NCBI GenBank assembly: GCA_028688535.1 | Contig: JAQTXY010000073.1 | Location: 1 to 7,916, forward strand | Length of the DNA: 7,916 nucleotides | Origin: Methanothrix sp. | GTDB taxonomy: Archaea; Halobacteriota; Methanosarcinia; Methanotrichales; Methanotrichaceae | Direction: 5' to 3' | Shown: piece after piece, positions 1 to 5,678 of the stretch | Layout of the letters: the number at the start of each line of letters is the position of its first letter | Numbering within the stretch: position 1 is the first letter of the stretch | Notes under the pieces: generated by a model | Database searches by the model: none | The model's input: only the letters and a program-made list of their open reading frames with translations | What the model was told of the DNA's origin: nothing | Translations under genes and position numbers: made by a program

Positions 1-381
1 GGCAGCGCCCTCTGTTTGGGCCATGAACTGCACAGTTGTATTCTCTCCAGCGGCTAGAAGGCCCACATTCTGCGGCCCGGAGAATATCCTGATTCCCTCG
101 TCAGCGCTGCGCAGTCTTGCCACGATATTGCGGGCACTTCCTTTATTGAACCCAGGCTCAACCGACTCGTTATTAGGCGAAGCATTGTTTTGCAGCACAA
201 CGAAAATGCTGGATGGACGGCTATCCTCCAGATTGCCTTGGATCGATGTGATTTGCAGACGAGGGCCCTCGTCGAGACTTCCATCTGCGTTGCTGGAAAA
301 ACCGGTCGGCAGAAAAAGAACGAGCTGAAAGAGAATAAGGAGAAGAAGGAGAAATCGGCAGAGGACCCTTGCAGCTTTCAT
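1..381 (-). CDS. Exported surface-type protein, amino-terminal part (cut by window edge)
   Basis: An open frame of 127 codons starts at ATG (381-379) and runs off the left edge without a stop. It begins with a classical signal peptide: MKAAR, then a run of Leu/Ile/Phe to about residue 26 (LCRFLLLLLLILFQLVLFL), then PTGFSSNADG. The mature part has alternating hydrophobic residues typical of a beta-sandwich (LQITSIQGNLED, SIFVVLQNNA, NVGLLAAGENTTVQF). This pattern resembles the NEW3/CARDB-like or COG1361 'S-layer-like' exported proteins common in Methanosarcinales, but too little is present to name a family. It lies 74 bases downstream of the ADTH synthase gene on the same strand with no terminator between, so cotranscription is likely. 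No good Shine-Dalgarno precedes the ATG; the nearest is AAGGT about 20 bases upstream. An in-frame TTG directly before the ATG is an alternative start. The gene call is firm; the function is not. Confidence 0.75.
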   Translation of the reverse strand, partial: MKAARVLCRFLLLLLILFQLVLFLPTGFSSNADGSLDEGPRLQITSIQGNLEDSRPSSIFVVLQNNASPNNESVEPGFNKGSARNIVARLRSADEGIRIFSGPQNVGLLAAGENTTVQFMAQTEGAA

Positions 382-455
382 CAATAATGGTAGGCAACTG
401 TACCTTTTTATCTCTGCTGGCTGAAGCTTGCGCCACCGGGTGCGTCGTCGCCTTT

Positions 456-1253
456 TCAGTCTGCAGCGGCGATTTGCAGAGCTTCTTTTGCGGCCAGCCC
501 CTTGTGCACTACCCCGCAGATGCGGCGGGTGATGAGGGCGGGATTTTCGTGCTGGAAGACATTCCTGCCGATGGCCACTCCCCTCGCTCCTGCTGCTATC
601 GCTCCTTCCACCATTTTGAGCAGGTCCAGCTCCGACTCCACCCTCGGCCCGCCGGCAATGACCACAGGGATGGGGCAGCATTCAACCACGCGAGCAAAGC
701 TGTCCTGGTCTCCGGTGTAGTTGGTTTTGACAATATCCGCGCCAAGCTCTGCTCCCACCCTTGCGGCATGAGCGATGTACTCCTCCGAGTATTCATCTTT
801 GATTTTCTTTCCCCGCGGATACATCATGGCCAGGAGCGGCATACCCCATTCCTGACATTTCCTGGAGACCTCGCCCAAAGTGGAGAGCATGTGACTCTCG
901 TCTTCGGCGCCCACATTGACATGAATGCTTACCCCGTCCGCGCCGATCTTGAGAGCCTCTTCAACCGTTGCCACCAGCACCTTATTATTGGGATCAGGCC
1001 CCAGTGCAGTGGAAGCAGATAGATGGATGATCAAGCCCAAATCCCGGCCATAGCCACGGTGGCCAAATACGGCTGCGCCTTTGTGCACAATAGCCGCGTC
1101 CGCCCCACCGGAGGCCACAGCATCGGCAATGGCCTTGACGCTTCTGATGCCCTTGATCGGGCCGACGGTAACCCCGTGGTCCATGGGAATGATAACTGCG
1201 TTTCCTGTCTTGCGATTGAATATCCTTTCCATGCGAATTGATGATCCTCTCAA
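456..1253 (-). CDS. aroA': 2-amino-3,7-dideoxy-D-threo-hept-6-ulosonate (ADTH) synthase, class I aldolase
   Basis: A protein of 265 residues of the DeoC/FbaB/LacD class I aldolase family, matching the archaeal ADTH synthase (MJ0400 type). The enzyme condenses L-aspartate semialdehyde with a 6-deoxy-ketohexose phosphate. This is the first step of the archaeal route to 3-dehydroquinate, which bypasses DAHP synthase, for aromatic amino acid synthesis in the cytoplasm. Visible landmarks: PMDHG with Asp25, MMYPRG with Tyr145, and [10 protein letters not shown] with the Schiff-base Lys176. These sit at a constant offset of eight from Asp33, Tyr153 and Lys184 as I recall them for MJ0400. The phosphate-binding ends of the barrel are VVIAGGPR and [10 protein letters not shown]. 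The length fits the family. The start is TTG at 1253-1251 because a strong AAAGGAGA lies nine bases before it and family members extend several residues ahead of [11 protein letters not shown] at 1232 would remove that segment. First gene of a minus-strand unit continuing into the exported-protein gene. Confidence 0.93.
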   Translation of the reverse strand: MRGSSIRMERIFNRKTGNAVIIPMDHGVTVGPIKGIRSVKAIADAVASGGADAAIVHKGAAVFGHRGYGRDLGLIIHLSASTALGPDPNNKVLVATVEEALKIGADGVSIHVNVGAEDESHMLSTLGEVSRKCQEWGMPLLAMMYPRGKKIKDEYSEEYIAHAARVGAELGADIVKTNYTGDQDSFARVVECCPIPVVIAGGPRVESELDLLKMVEGAIAAGARGVAIGRNVFQHENPALITRRICGVVHKGLAAKEALQIAAAD

Positions 1254-1261
1254 AATGTCAG

Positions 1262-1269
1262 TCTCCTTT
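1262..1269 (-). promoter_or_regulatory. Shine-Dalgarno deciding the TTG start of ADTH synthase
   Basis: Read on the minus strand this is AAAGGAGA. Its GGAG core ends nine bases before TTG (1253-1251) and far from the internal ATG at 1232, so it selects the rarer TTG start. The in-frame upstream sequence meets TAA without any ATG. Confidence 0.75.
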
Positions 1270-1326
1270 AATGTAATATATTATACATCATAGTACTTTA
1301 TCTTACTACAATGAACAAATTCGATG

Positions 1327-1334
1327 TATTTAAA
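1327..1334 (-). promoter_or_regulatory. Archaeal TATA box for the ADTH synthase unit
   Basis: The minus strand reads GCAAAC-TTTAAATA-CATCG, a near-consensus methanogen TATA box preceded by a purine-rich BRE-like stretch. Transcription would start near 1304, giving a leader of about 50 bases with the Shine-Dalgarno at its end. A second AT-rich stretch (TATAATATATT, about 1275-1285) lies too close to the start codon for a leadered transcript and is the less likely promoter. The TTTAAA core is palindromic, so weak plus-strand use toward the zinc-ribbon remnant is conceivable. Confidence 0.55.
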
Positions 1335-1384
1335 GTTTGCCTCTCCTTTGGCTCTATTCACCATTTAAGTCTCCGCTTCTCCTG

Positions 1385-1632
1385 ATGTCTGCCGGTAGAA
1401 GGACATCGTTAGCAGCCTGGATCTGCTCATCAAGACCCTGCTAGAGCTCTCCCGGCTGGAGTGGCTCAAGGTTGCCTGTCCCAAATGCGGGGAGGAGATG
1501 ACCCAGTACCTCACACCCCAGGAAGAGGTGGATGATGCGCTGGCGAAGGGCGCTTTCCTGGAGACGATCTGCAGCTACTGCCAGAATAAGATTCGGCTGG
1601 ATGCCAGGACCTTTGAGCCGAGGGTTCTATGA
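1385..1632 (+). pseudogene. Small zinc-ribbon protein, frameshifted or 5'-truncated
   Basis: From 1402 to the TGA at 1630-1632 the plus strand reads as a convincing 76-residue protein tail with GC-rich codons like the flanking genes. It has a Leu-rich amphipathic helix (DIVSSLDLLIKTLLELSRL), then VACPKCGEEM and, about 35 residues later, ICSYCQNKIRLD: a CPxCG...CxxC four-cysteine zinc ribbon. No start codon exists in this frame before the first Cys pair, and a TAG lies six bases upstream (1396-1398). An ATG at 1385 in another frame gives MSAGR before running into nonsense. Adding one base near 1396-1401 would join the two as MSAGRK-DIVSSL, about 82 residues, so a single-base deletion (or sequencing error) is the simplest reading. 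Alternatively the 5' end was lost by rearrangement. There is no Shine-Dalgarno before the ATG. Its function is unknown; nucleic-acid or protein binding is typical of such ribbons. Confidence 0.5.
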
Positions 1633-1657
1633 AGAATTGTCTTCCGATGTAATGATT

Positions 1658-1975
1658 TTAGAGGGAGATGGCTTTTAGCCTTTGGAACACGCCAGAAATG
1701 GCTATTGCTGCGCCATTGACCGTTATCCGAGAACTGAATGCCTTTTCCCTGAACTGCGGCTTATTCAGGGTAATTTCTCCAACTCGTGTCTTGAGAGATC
1801 TCTTCTTGTAGCCGTTCCTGTGAGCGGTTCGTTCATCATTTCGCTCGTGAGATTCATCACCGGATTGCTGTATTGCTTCCAGTTGCATAACTATGTTCAA
1901 GAACCAGGTTAGTAGCTTCTTCATTCCATCTTCTTGATCGATAAGATAATCTTCCATCAGTTCAAATATGTCCAT
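1658..1975 (-). pseudogene. IS256-family (mutator-type) transposase, amino-terminal fragment
   Basis: A 105-codon frame whose first 80 residues look like the start of an IS256/mutator-type transposase. The diagnostic part is HRNGYKKRSLKTRVGEITL followed by NKPQFREKAF (residues 52-80), matching the usual RNGY.ER.LKTRVGE..L..P..RE..F block. Such transposases cut and paste their element with a DDE catalytic core and are normally around 400 residues. Here everything after residue 80 (about position 1735), including the whole DDE core, is missing. The last 25 residues (SSRITVNGAAIAISGV...) do not resemble the family and are probably read-through across a deletion junction. Translation signals are intact: ATG at 1975-1973 with AAGGAGG ending ten bases upstream. 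No full inverted-repeat pair was found. It cannot be an active transposase. Confidence 0.8.
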
Positions 1976-1992
1976 GGTTCTGTGTCCTCCTT
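1658..1992 (-). mobile_element. Deletion remnant of an IS256-family insertion sequence
   Basis: This holds what is left of the element: the transposase ribosome site (AAGGAGG, 1986-1992), its first 80 codons and a short unrelated tail. The promoter-side end probably reaches into about 2000-2045, but I could not fix it because no matching terminal repeat is visible on the other side. The boundaries given are therefore minimal. Gene scraps on both sides (zinc-ribbon tail on the left, possible carboxy-terminal tail on the right) suggest that it inserted and then decayed. Confidence 0.55.
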
Positions 1993-2030
1993 ATTTCCAA
2001 AGTAATGATGGATACAGGGCCTTAATAACA

Positions 2031-2141
2031 ATTTACAGAAAAATAGCTACACTGCCTATAATTAGGAATTATGTTGAATCACAGGGGACACCGGAAGAGA
2101 AGGAAGAATACAAGCAAATGAATTTACTGGATTTCAAATGA
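2031..2141 (+). pseudogene. Possible carboxy-terminal remnant of an unidentified gene
   Basis: An open frame without its own start runs to TGA (2139-2141). It encodes IYRKIATLPIIRNYV, then ESQGTPEEKEEYKQMNLLDFK. The Glu/Lys-rich amphipathic end followed by a short hydrophobic tail looks like a real protein carboxy terminus and not random translation. The frame stays open upstream toward about 1987, where it meets the IS fragment. If real, it is the tail of a gene interrupted by the insertion sequence. It is short and I recognise no family, so chance is a serious alternative. Confidence 0.2.
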
Positions 2142-2243
2142 CTGCAAACAACGAGGACATGCTTAGCTTCTTGCTGTGGTTGGGACAACATACATGTGTA
2201 TTCAGCTTGGGAAATGCGTTAGACAGCATAGTACCGTTTTCAT

Positions 2244-2293
2244 GCGGCGGCGCCTCGGATGCTCCGCAGCTTGCTGCGCGAGTACGCCGCCGC
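2244..2293. repeat. GC-rich long hairpin (REP-like palindrome)
   Basis: A strongly GC-rich block in AT-rich surroundings. The outer arms GCGGCGGCG (2244-2252) and CGCCGCCGC (2285-2293) pair perfectly over nine bases. Inside them CGCAGC-TT-GCTGCG (2265-2278) forms a tight six-base-pair stem with a two-base loop, extended by CTC/GAG pairing past a one-base bulge. The palindrome is flanked by CCGTTTTCA (2234-2242) and CCGTTTCA (2293-2300), a near-perfect direct repeat. No T-run follows, so it is not an obvious terminator, and no convincing gene ends just before it. A REP-like mobile hairpin or insertion footprint is the best guess. Short open frames through it encode only Arg/Ala-rich low-complexity sequence. 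Confidence 0.6.
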
Positions 2294-2349
2294 CGTTTCA
2301 CTTCAAGCAAATCCAATATTTGTTAATAGTTCTAAAGCAACCGATATTG

Positions 2350-2357
2350 TTATATAA
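2350..2357 (+). promoter_or_regulatory. Candidate TATA box for the AT-rich gene pair
   Basis: TTATATAA is a good archaeal TATA element. A start near 2380 would leave about 145 bases of leader before ATG 2525, or a short leader before the upstream ATGs at 2402 and 2411. GGGTGGG (2395-2401) lies about ten bases before ATG 2411 and could act as a ribosome site if the longer protein is made. In such an AT-rich region chance matches are likely. Confidence 0.35.
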
Positions 2358-2474
2358 TGCACTTTTGATACAGATGGATGATTGCAGGATTGTAGGGTGG
2401 GATGGGATCGATGTTAGGTAAGATATTAGCTGAACGCGAAATACTAATGTACTTGCTGATATCAAATTCTAATA

Positions 2475-2483
2475 GATATAAAC
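2475..2483 (+). promoter_or_regulatory. Alternative TATA box just upstream of ATG 2525
   Basis: GATATAAAC sits about 45 bases before ATG 2525. It would give transcription from about 2505 with a leader near 20 bases, consistent with the missing Shine-Dalgarno at this start. It competes with the element at 2350-2357; the sequence alone does not decide. Confidence 0.25.
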
Positions 2484-2524
2484 TTGTTATCACTAATCAT
2501 CTATCTAAATTTCTACAAGCAAAT

Positions 2525-4309
2525 ATGCAGTATTATCATTTTTCGAAAATATTGTTATTTTTGCTGATACTTCTTCCTTCATTTTTAAATATAAGCATGG
2601 CCTATAATGAAGTTTGTAGCTTTGAGTCTTCTCAGAATTGTGAGCTCTATGATTGCAGGGGAAATAGTTGGTACATCGATAATTCTGTTGGTTATCCTCA
2701 ATCTCCTTCCTTGCATTCGGGTGCCATTCAAAGTGGGGGGGAAAGTAGCCTTTGTAGAAATATCGCTGGACCAGCTACAATAAATTTTTGGTGGTGCGTG
2801 GATGGCATTAATTCTCGTTTGGGTGAACTTTTCTTCTCGGTAGATGGGCAGAAGAAATACGTCTGCACATCCATTGAATGGGCAAATTCATCATATACTA
2901 TACGTGATAAAGGAAATCATACAATTTCATGGATCTATCGAAAAATAAGATCATATCCAGAATATTTAGGTGGGGGCTGGATTGACAACCTGAGTATCGA
3001 TTTCCAAAATAATTGGCTGCCACAGGTTAAATGTGATTCAAATGCGTCATTATCTCCTTTGGGGAGTACAGGAAATCCTATCTTAGTAACAATAAATCCC
3101 GCATTATTAACAATCAATACAAATAGTATATTTATGAACTCTTCGATTGTTCGTTTAAATGCAACAAAGATGCTAACTGATCGCATTAGTATCGCTACTA
3201 ATGTTTCAAAATTAGAAATTAATTCCAGCAATATGTCTACAAATGTATATGGAAATATTAAAATACCAAAAATATCCAAAGTAAGTGTAGATAAAATACT
3301 AGATACTAATGGTAATACATTACCACAGATCGAGCTTTTATTCCCTCAAAACAATACGGATTACGAAATCAATGATTCTGCAAGTTTTAAATATTTGATA
3401 CATTTAAATAGAAATAATTTTATTAATAACTGTTCTTTATGTTTAAATGAGAATGAACTCAAATGGGATAGTAATGTGAATTATGATGATGAAAGAGTAT
3501 ATTCGTTTAATCATACGCTCAACAGAAATCTCCTCGGGACTAATAAATGGCGCATTCGCTGTTATGATAACTTTTCAAGAAGATATGATAGTTCTGAATA
3601 TCGAAGTTTTAATGTCTATCTCAATTCGAAAAAAATAAATGTCACGAACGAAACCAATCTCAATAATTGCAATTTCAGTTCTATCAATGAAGCTTTATGC
3701 CATGCCTCACCTCAATCTACGATCTTAGTTTATAAAAAGATCAATAATGAACATATTATAATAAATAAACCTATAAATCTAATTGGCATAAGCAATCCAA
3801 CCATTTATAACGAAGGTAATGGTCCAGAGGTTATTCTTATCAATGGAAGCAATACATCAATCAAAGGATTTTGCATTAAAGCAAAAAGAGCACAACAGAT
3901 CATCAGTATACCAAATAGTAATTTGAGTAATATTATTATACATAATAATAATATTTCAGAGGGGATTAGTGCCAAAAGTGTTAAAAATATAACCATAATT
4001 GACAATATAATTGCTCATGATACAATAGAACATGCTATTCGCCTCGAAGAGTGCTCCGAAATATCTCTTAATCATAATGTTATAACTGGGCCCAATCGTG
4101 ATAGCAACGGGGTTGGCGTGTATCTAGGCCACTGTAATCTAACAGGTAAGACAAAGTTTATTGGAAATAACATTTCTAATGATACTATTGGGGTGGAGAT
4201 TTGTCTTGGAGACTATAGCGATTCATTTATACAAGGATTGAGTTCTAGTAACAATATTTCAAACTTCAGGCTTCAGCCAGAATACAATGTTCGCACTACA
4301 TGTGACTAA
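2525..4309 (+). CDS. Secreted ConA/MAM-like, Ig-like and beta-helix protein
   Basis: A 594-residue exported protein. From ATG 2525 it has a clean signal peptide (MQYYHFSK, then ILLFLLILLPSFLNI, cleavage likely after SMA at 26). Residues 28-160 look like a ConA/MAM-type lectin-like domain (PATINFWWCVDG, ELFFSVDGQ, GNHTISWIYRK, GGGWIDNLSID). Residues 185-255 are an Asn/Ser/Thr-rich linker. Residues 267-366 form an Ig-like domain (IELLFPQNNTDY ... WRIRCYDNFS ... YRSFNV). Residues 380-580 are Asn-rich right-handed beta-helix coils of NosD/pectate-lyase shape, opening with CNFSSINEAL and PINLIGISNPTI. About 25 N-x-S/T sequons suggest heavy glycosylation at the cell surface. No membrane anchor or pectinase catalytic motif is recognised, so binding or structure is likelier than catalysis. 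ATGs at 2402 and 2411 would add about 40 residues before the signal; no Shine-Dalgarno supports 2525. The last 23 bases overlap the next gene. Codons are AT-rich, unlike the flanks. The partner and ligand are unknown. Confidence 0.8.
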   Translation: MQYYHFSKILLFLLILLPSFLNISMAYNEVCSFESSQNCELYDCRGNSWYIDNSVGYPQSPSLHSGAIQSGGESSLCRNIAGPATINFWWCVDGINSRLGELFFSVDGQKKYVCTSIEWANSSYTIRDKGNHTISWIYRKIRSYPEYLGGGWIDNLSIDFQNNWLPQVKCDSNASLSPLGSTGNPILVTINPALLTINTNSIFMNSSIVRLNATKMLTDRISIATNVSKLEINSSNMSTNVYGNIKIPKISKVSVDKILDTNGNTLPQIELLFPQNNTDYEINDSASFKYLIHLNRNNFINNCSLCLNENELKWDSNVNYDDERVYSFNHTLNRNLLGTNKWRIRCYDNFSRRYDSSEYRSFNVYLNSKKINVTNETNLNNCNFSSINEALCHASPQSTILVYKKINNEHIIINKPINLIGISNPTIYNEGNGPEVILINGSNTSIKGFCIKAKRAQQIISIPNSNLSNIIIHNNNISEGISAKSVKNITIIDNIIAHDTIEHAIRLEECSEISLNHNVITGPNRDSNGVGVYLGHCNLTGKTKFIGNNISNDTIGVEICLGDYSDSFIQGLSSSNNISNFRLQPEYNVRTTCD

Positions 4310-5528
4310 ATATATACATAATTGTATTAAATTGATAATTTTGTTTGAAGTCATTATGTTAGCGACTGCTATGGCACAGGGCAGCAGAGGTACTACACAT
4401 TATCCTACATGTAACTTGCTCTTAAATATATCTGCTGAGGAAATAAATCATACAAATGAAAATGATAATTTGTATTTTAATAAAAATGAGCCAGTGACCT
4501 TGAAATTTGAACTAATAAATAACTTAGAAGAGGATTATTATAATTGGATGCAATTGAAATATAATATATCAGACCTATATAAATTTCCTTTGAATAGCAT
4601 TAGAGTCACCAGTGAAAACACACCTGCATCAGACGGAACATTTTCTATATCATTTTATAGAACTAAAATTAATAAAGATGACTATTTAGAAGTAAACAAA
4701 AAGGGAGTTCTAGATTTCTATTGCAAAAATTTTCAACCTATTGAAAAGATTTATTTCAATTTTTCGACAAAAATTTCTGATAAGCCAAAAATGACAGGCG
4801 AATTCGAAATTGCCGAATTACGGGCAGATAATATAGTCTTTGACTCCAATAGAATTCGACGCGATGATACTGAAGATAATATTAAAATAAAAAGATTAAA
4901 TAAAATTATAGTTAATAGTGCTAATCATAATAACACGTCCCTAAATGGCAAAAATAATATAATTTATCGCACGGATTTATTCAGCTGGGATAAAATTCCT
5001 GGCGAGGATGAGACGAGACTCATAGAAGTTCTAACTCAGAGATTCAGCATTGATTTGTCTAAAGGTGCAAATATTGAGAAAATCGATAATAATAAGACTA
5101 TTAAAGTATTTAATGAAAATGAAAACGTTACACTAGAGCTTAACGATAAAAAAAATAGAGTAATTATGAAAATAGATGGTGTTAGAAAAAATGAATTCAT
5201 AGCAAAGATTGAAAACTCCGAACTAAAAATATATTTGCGCACTAACGGATATCTGATACTAATTGTAAAAATAGCTATAATTGTGTTTTTGCTAATGGTT
5301 TATTATATAACTGTAGAATTTAAACTTCAAAATTTCAAAAAATCTAATTATAAATATAAATATATGTATAGGGCAATTTTTATTTTTGTAATTATCTGTT
5401 CGGTTGTGTGCTTTGTTACGAATAACTATTTGAATCATTTAATAAATATCCTCTTGGGGATATCTGGAAGTATTATGGCAACAGTTATTTTAAAATATTT
5501 CGATGATCGAGAGCAATCCAATGAGTAG
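4287..5528 (+). CDS. Exported protein with Trp-Asp-Lys-Ile-Pro-Gly domain and three C-terminal membrane segments
   Basis: A 413-residue protein I cannot assign to a named family. Residues 1-30 look like a signal sequence (KLIILFEVIMLATAMA). Residues 41-175 are a likely beta-sandwich ectodomain (CNLLLNISAEEI, PVTLKFELINN, KIYFNFSTKISD). After a charged Asn-rich linker, residues 233-316 form a compact domain: SWDKIPGEDETRLIEVLTQ, NIEKIDNNKTIKVF, VTLELNDKKNRVIMKIDG, FIAKIENSELKIY. I recall this layout recurring in other Methanosarcinales surface proteins, but that is from memory. Three hydrophobic segments follow: about 322-343, 361-378 and 383-402, with a Lys/Tyr-rich loop between the first two, then a short charged tail (KYFDDREQSNE). 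Most of the protein would face outward. The gene starts inside the end of the beta-helix gene (23-base overlap), so translational coupling is likely. ATG 4287 is preferred; GTG 4302 also leaves a usable signal. It may anchor or sense the secreted beta-helix partner. Very AT-rich. Confidence 0.8.
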   Translation: MFALHVTKYIHNCIKLIILFEVIMLATAMAQGSRGTTHYPTCNLLLNISAEEINHTNENDNLYFNKNEPVTLKFELINNLEEDYYNWMQLKYNISDLYKFPLNSIRVTSENTPASDGTFSISFYRTKINKDDYLEVNKKGVLDFYCKNFQPIEKIYFNFSTKISDKPKMTGEFEIAELRADNIVFDSNRIRRDDTEDNIKIKRLNKIIVNSANHNNTSLNGKNNIIYRTDLFSWDKIPGEDETRLIEVLTQRFSIDLSKGANIEKIDNNKTIKVFNENENVTLELNDKKNRVIMKIDGVRKNEFIAKIENSELKIYLRTNGYLILIVKIAIIVFLLMVYYITVEFKLQNFKKSNYKYKYMYRAIFIFVIICSVVCFVTNNYLNHLINILLGISGSIMATVILKYFDDREQSNE

Positions 5529-5532
5529 ACAA

Positions 5533-5539
5533 TTTTTTT
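5533..5539 (+). terminator. Oligo-T tract after the AT-rich gene pair
   Basis: Seven T's begin five bases after the stop at 5526-5528 and are followed by a weak five-base inverted repeat (CGAAT-CCATA-ATTCG, 5540-5554). Archaeal RNA polymerase can stop at such T-tracts without a hairpin. The AT-rich context makes this only a candidate. Confidence 0.35.
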
Positions 5540-5666
5540 CGAATCCATAATTCGTATTACTGGTTTGGAGAAAAGTCGCCGACGAAATACTCTTCATTTT
5601 AGTACTCTACCTAGGATTTTATTCATCGAAACCTTTACCTACCACCACGTCCACCTCACAGTCATC

Positions 5667-5672
5667 AGGTGA
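5667..5672 (+). promoter_or_regulatory. Shine-Dalgarno deciding the TTG start of thrS
   Basis: AGGTGA matches the archaeal anti-Shine-Dalgarno and lies six bases before TTG 5679. No ATG occurs in frame at the right place, and the protein family begins exactly at this codon (MQLLLIHSD). No clear TATA box was recognised between 5540 and 5660. Confidence 0.7.
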
Positions 5673-5678
5673 CCCATA

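Larger units (their letters stand above)
1254..2524. other. Gene-poor interval with decayed gene and IS remnants
   Basis: No intact gene is visible in this stretch. From left to right it holds the ADTH synthase promoter and leader (to about 1335), the zinc-ribbon remnant, the IS256-type fragment, a possible gene tail, the GC-rich hairpin and the promoter candidates for the AT-rich gene pair. I see nothing specific at 1335-1384, 2142-2233 or 2301-2349. No tRNA-like cloverleaf, CRISPR repeat or attachment-site pair was recognised. Confidence 0.6.

Noticed and set aside
369..1022. A 217-codon open frame on the plus strand
   Set aside because: It is antisense to the ADTH synthase, and its translation is His/Cys/Pro-rich with no recognisable fold.
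1618..1650. Possible second terminal repeat of the IS256 remnant (TTCTATGAAGAATTGTCTT against TTCTGTAAATTGTTATT upstream of the transposase)
   Set aside because: Alignment needs gaps and matches only scattered AT-rich bases, so it cannot be told from chance.
2134..2316. Small minus-strand frame with an Arg-rich KRRRR stretch
   Set aside because: It is translation through the GC-rich hairpin; no ribosome site, and the basic run comes from the CGG repeats in the stem.
3860..3960. Repeated AATA/ATTAT words suggesting a tandem repeat
   Set aside because: They encode the Asn/Ile-rich coils of the beta-helix and have no fixed period at DNA level, so they are not a CRISPR or satellite repeat.
5540..5678. 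Promoter for thrS
   Set aside because: Several AT-rich words occur, but none matches an archaeal TATA box with the right distance to TTG 5679 well enough to choose.
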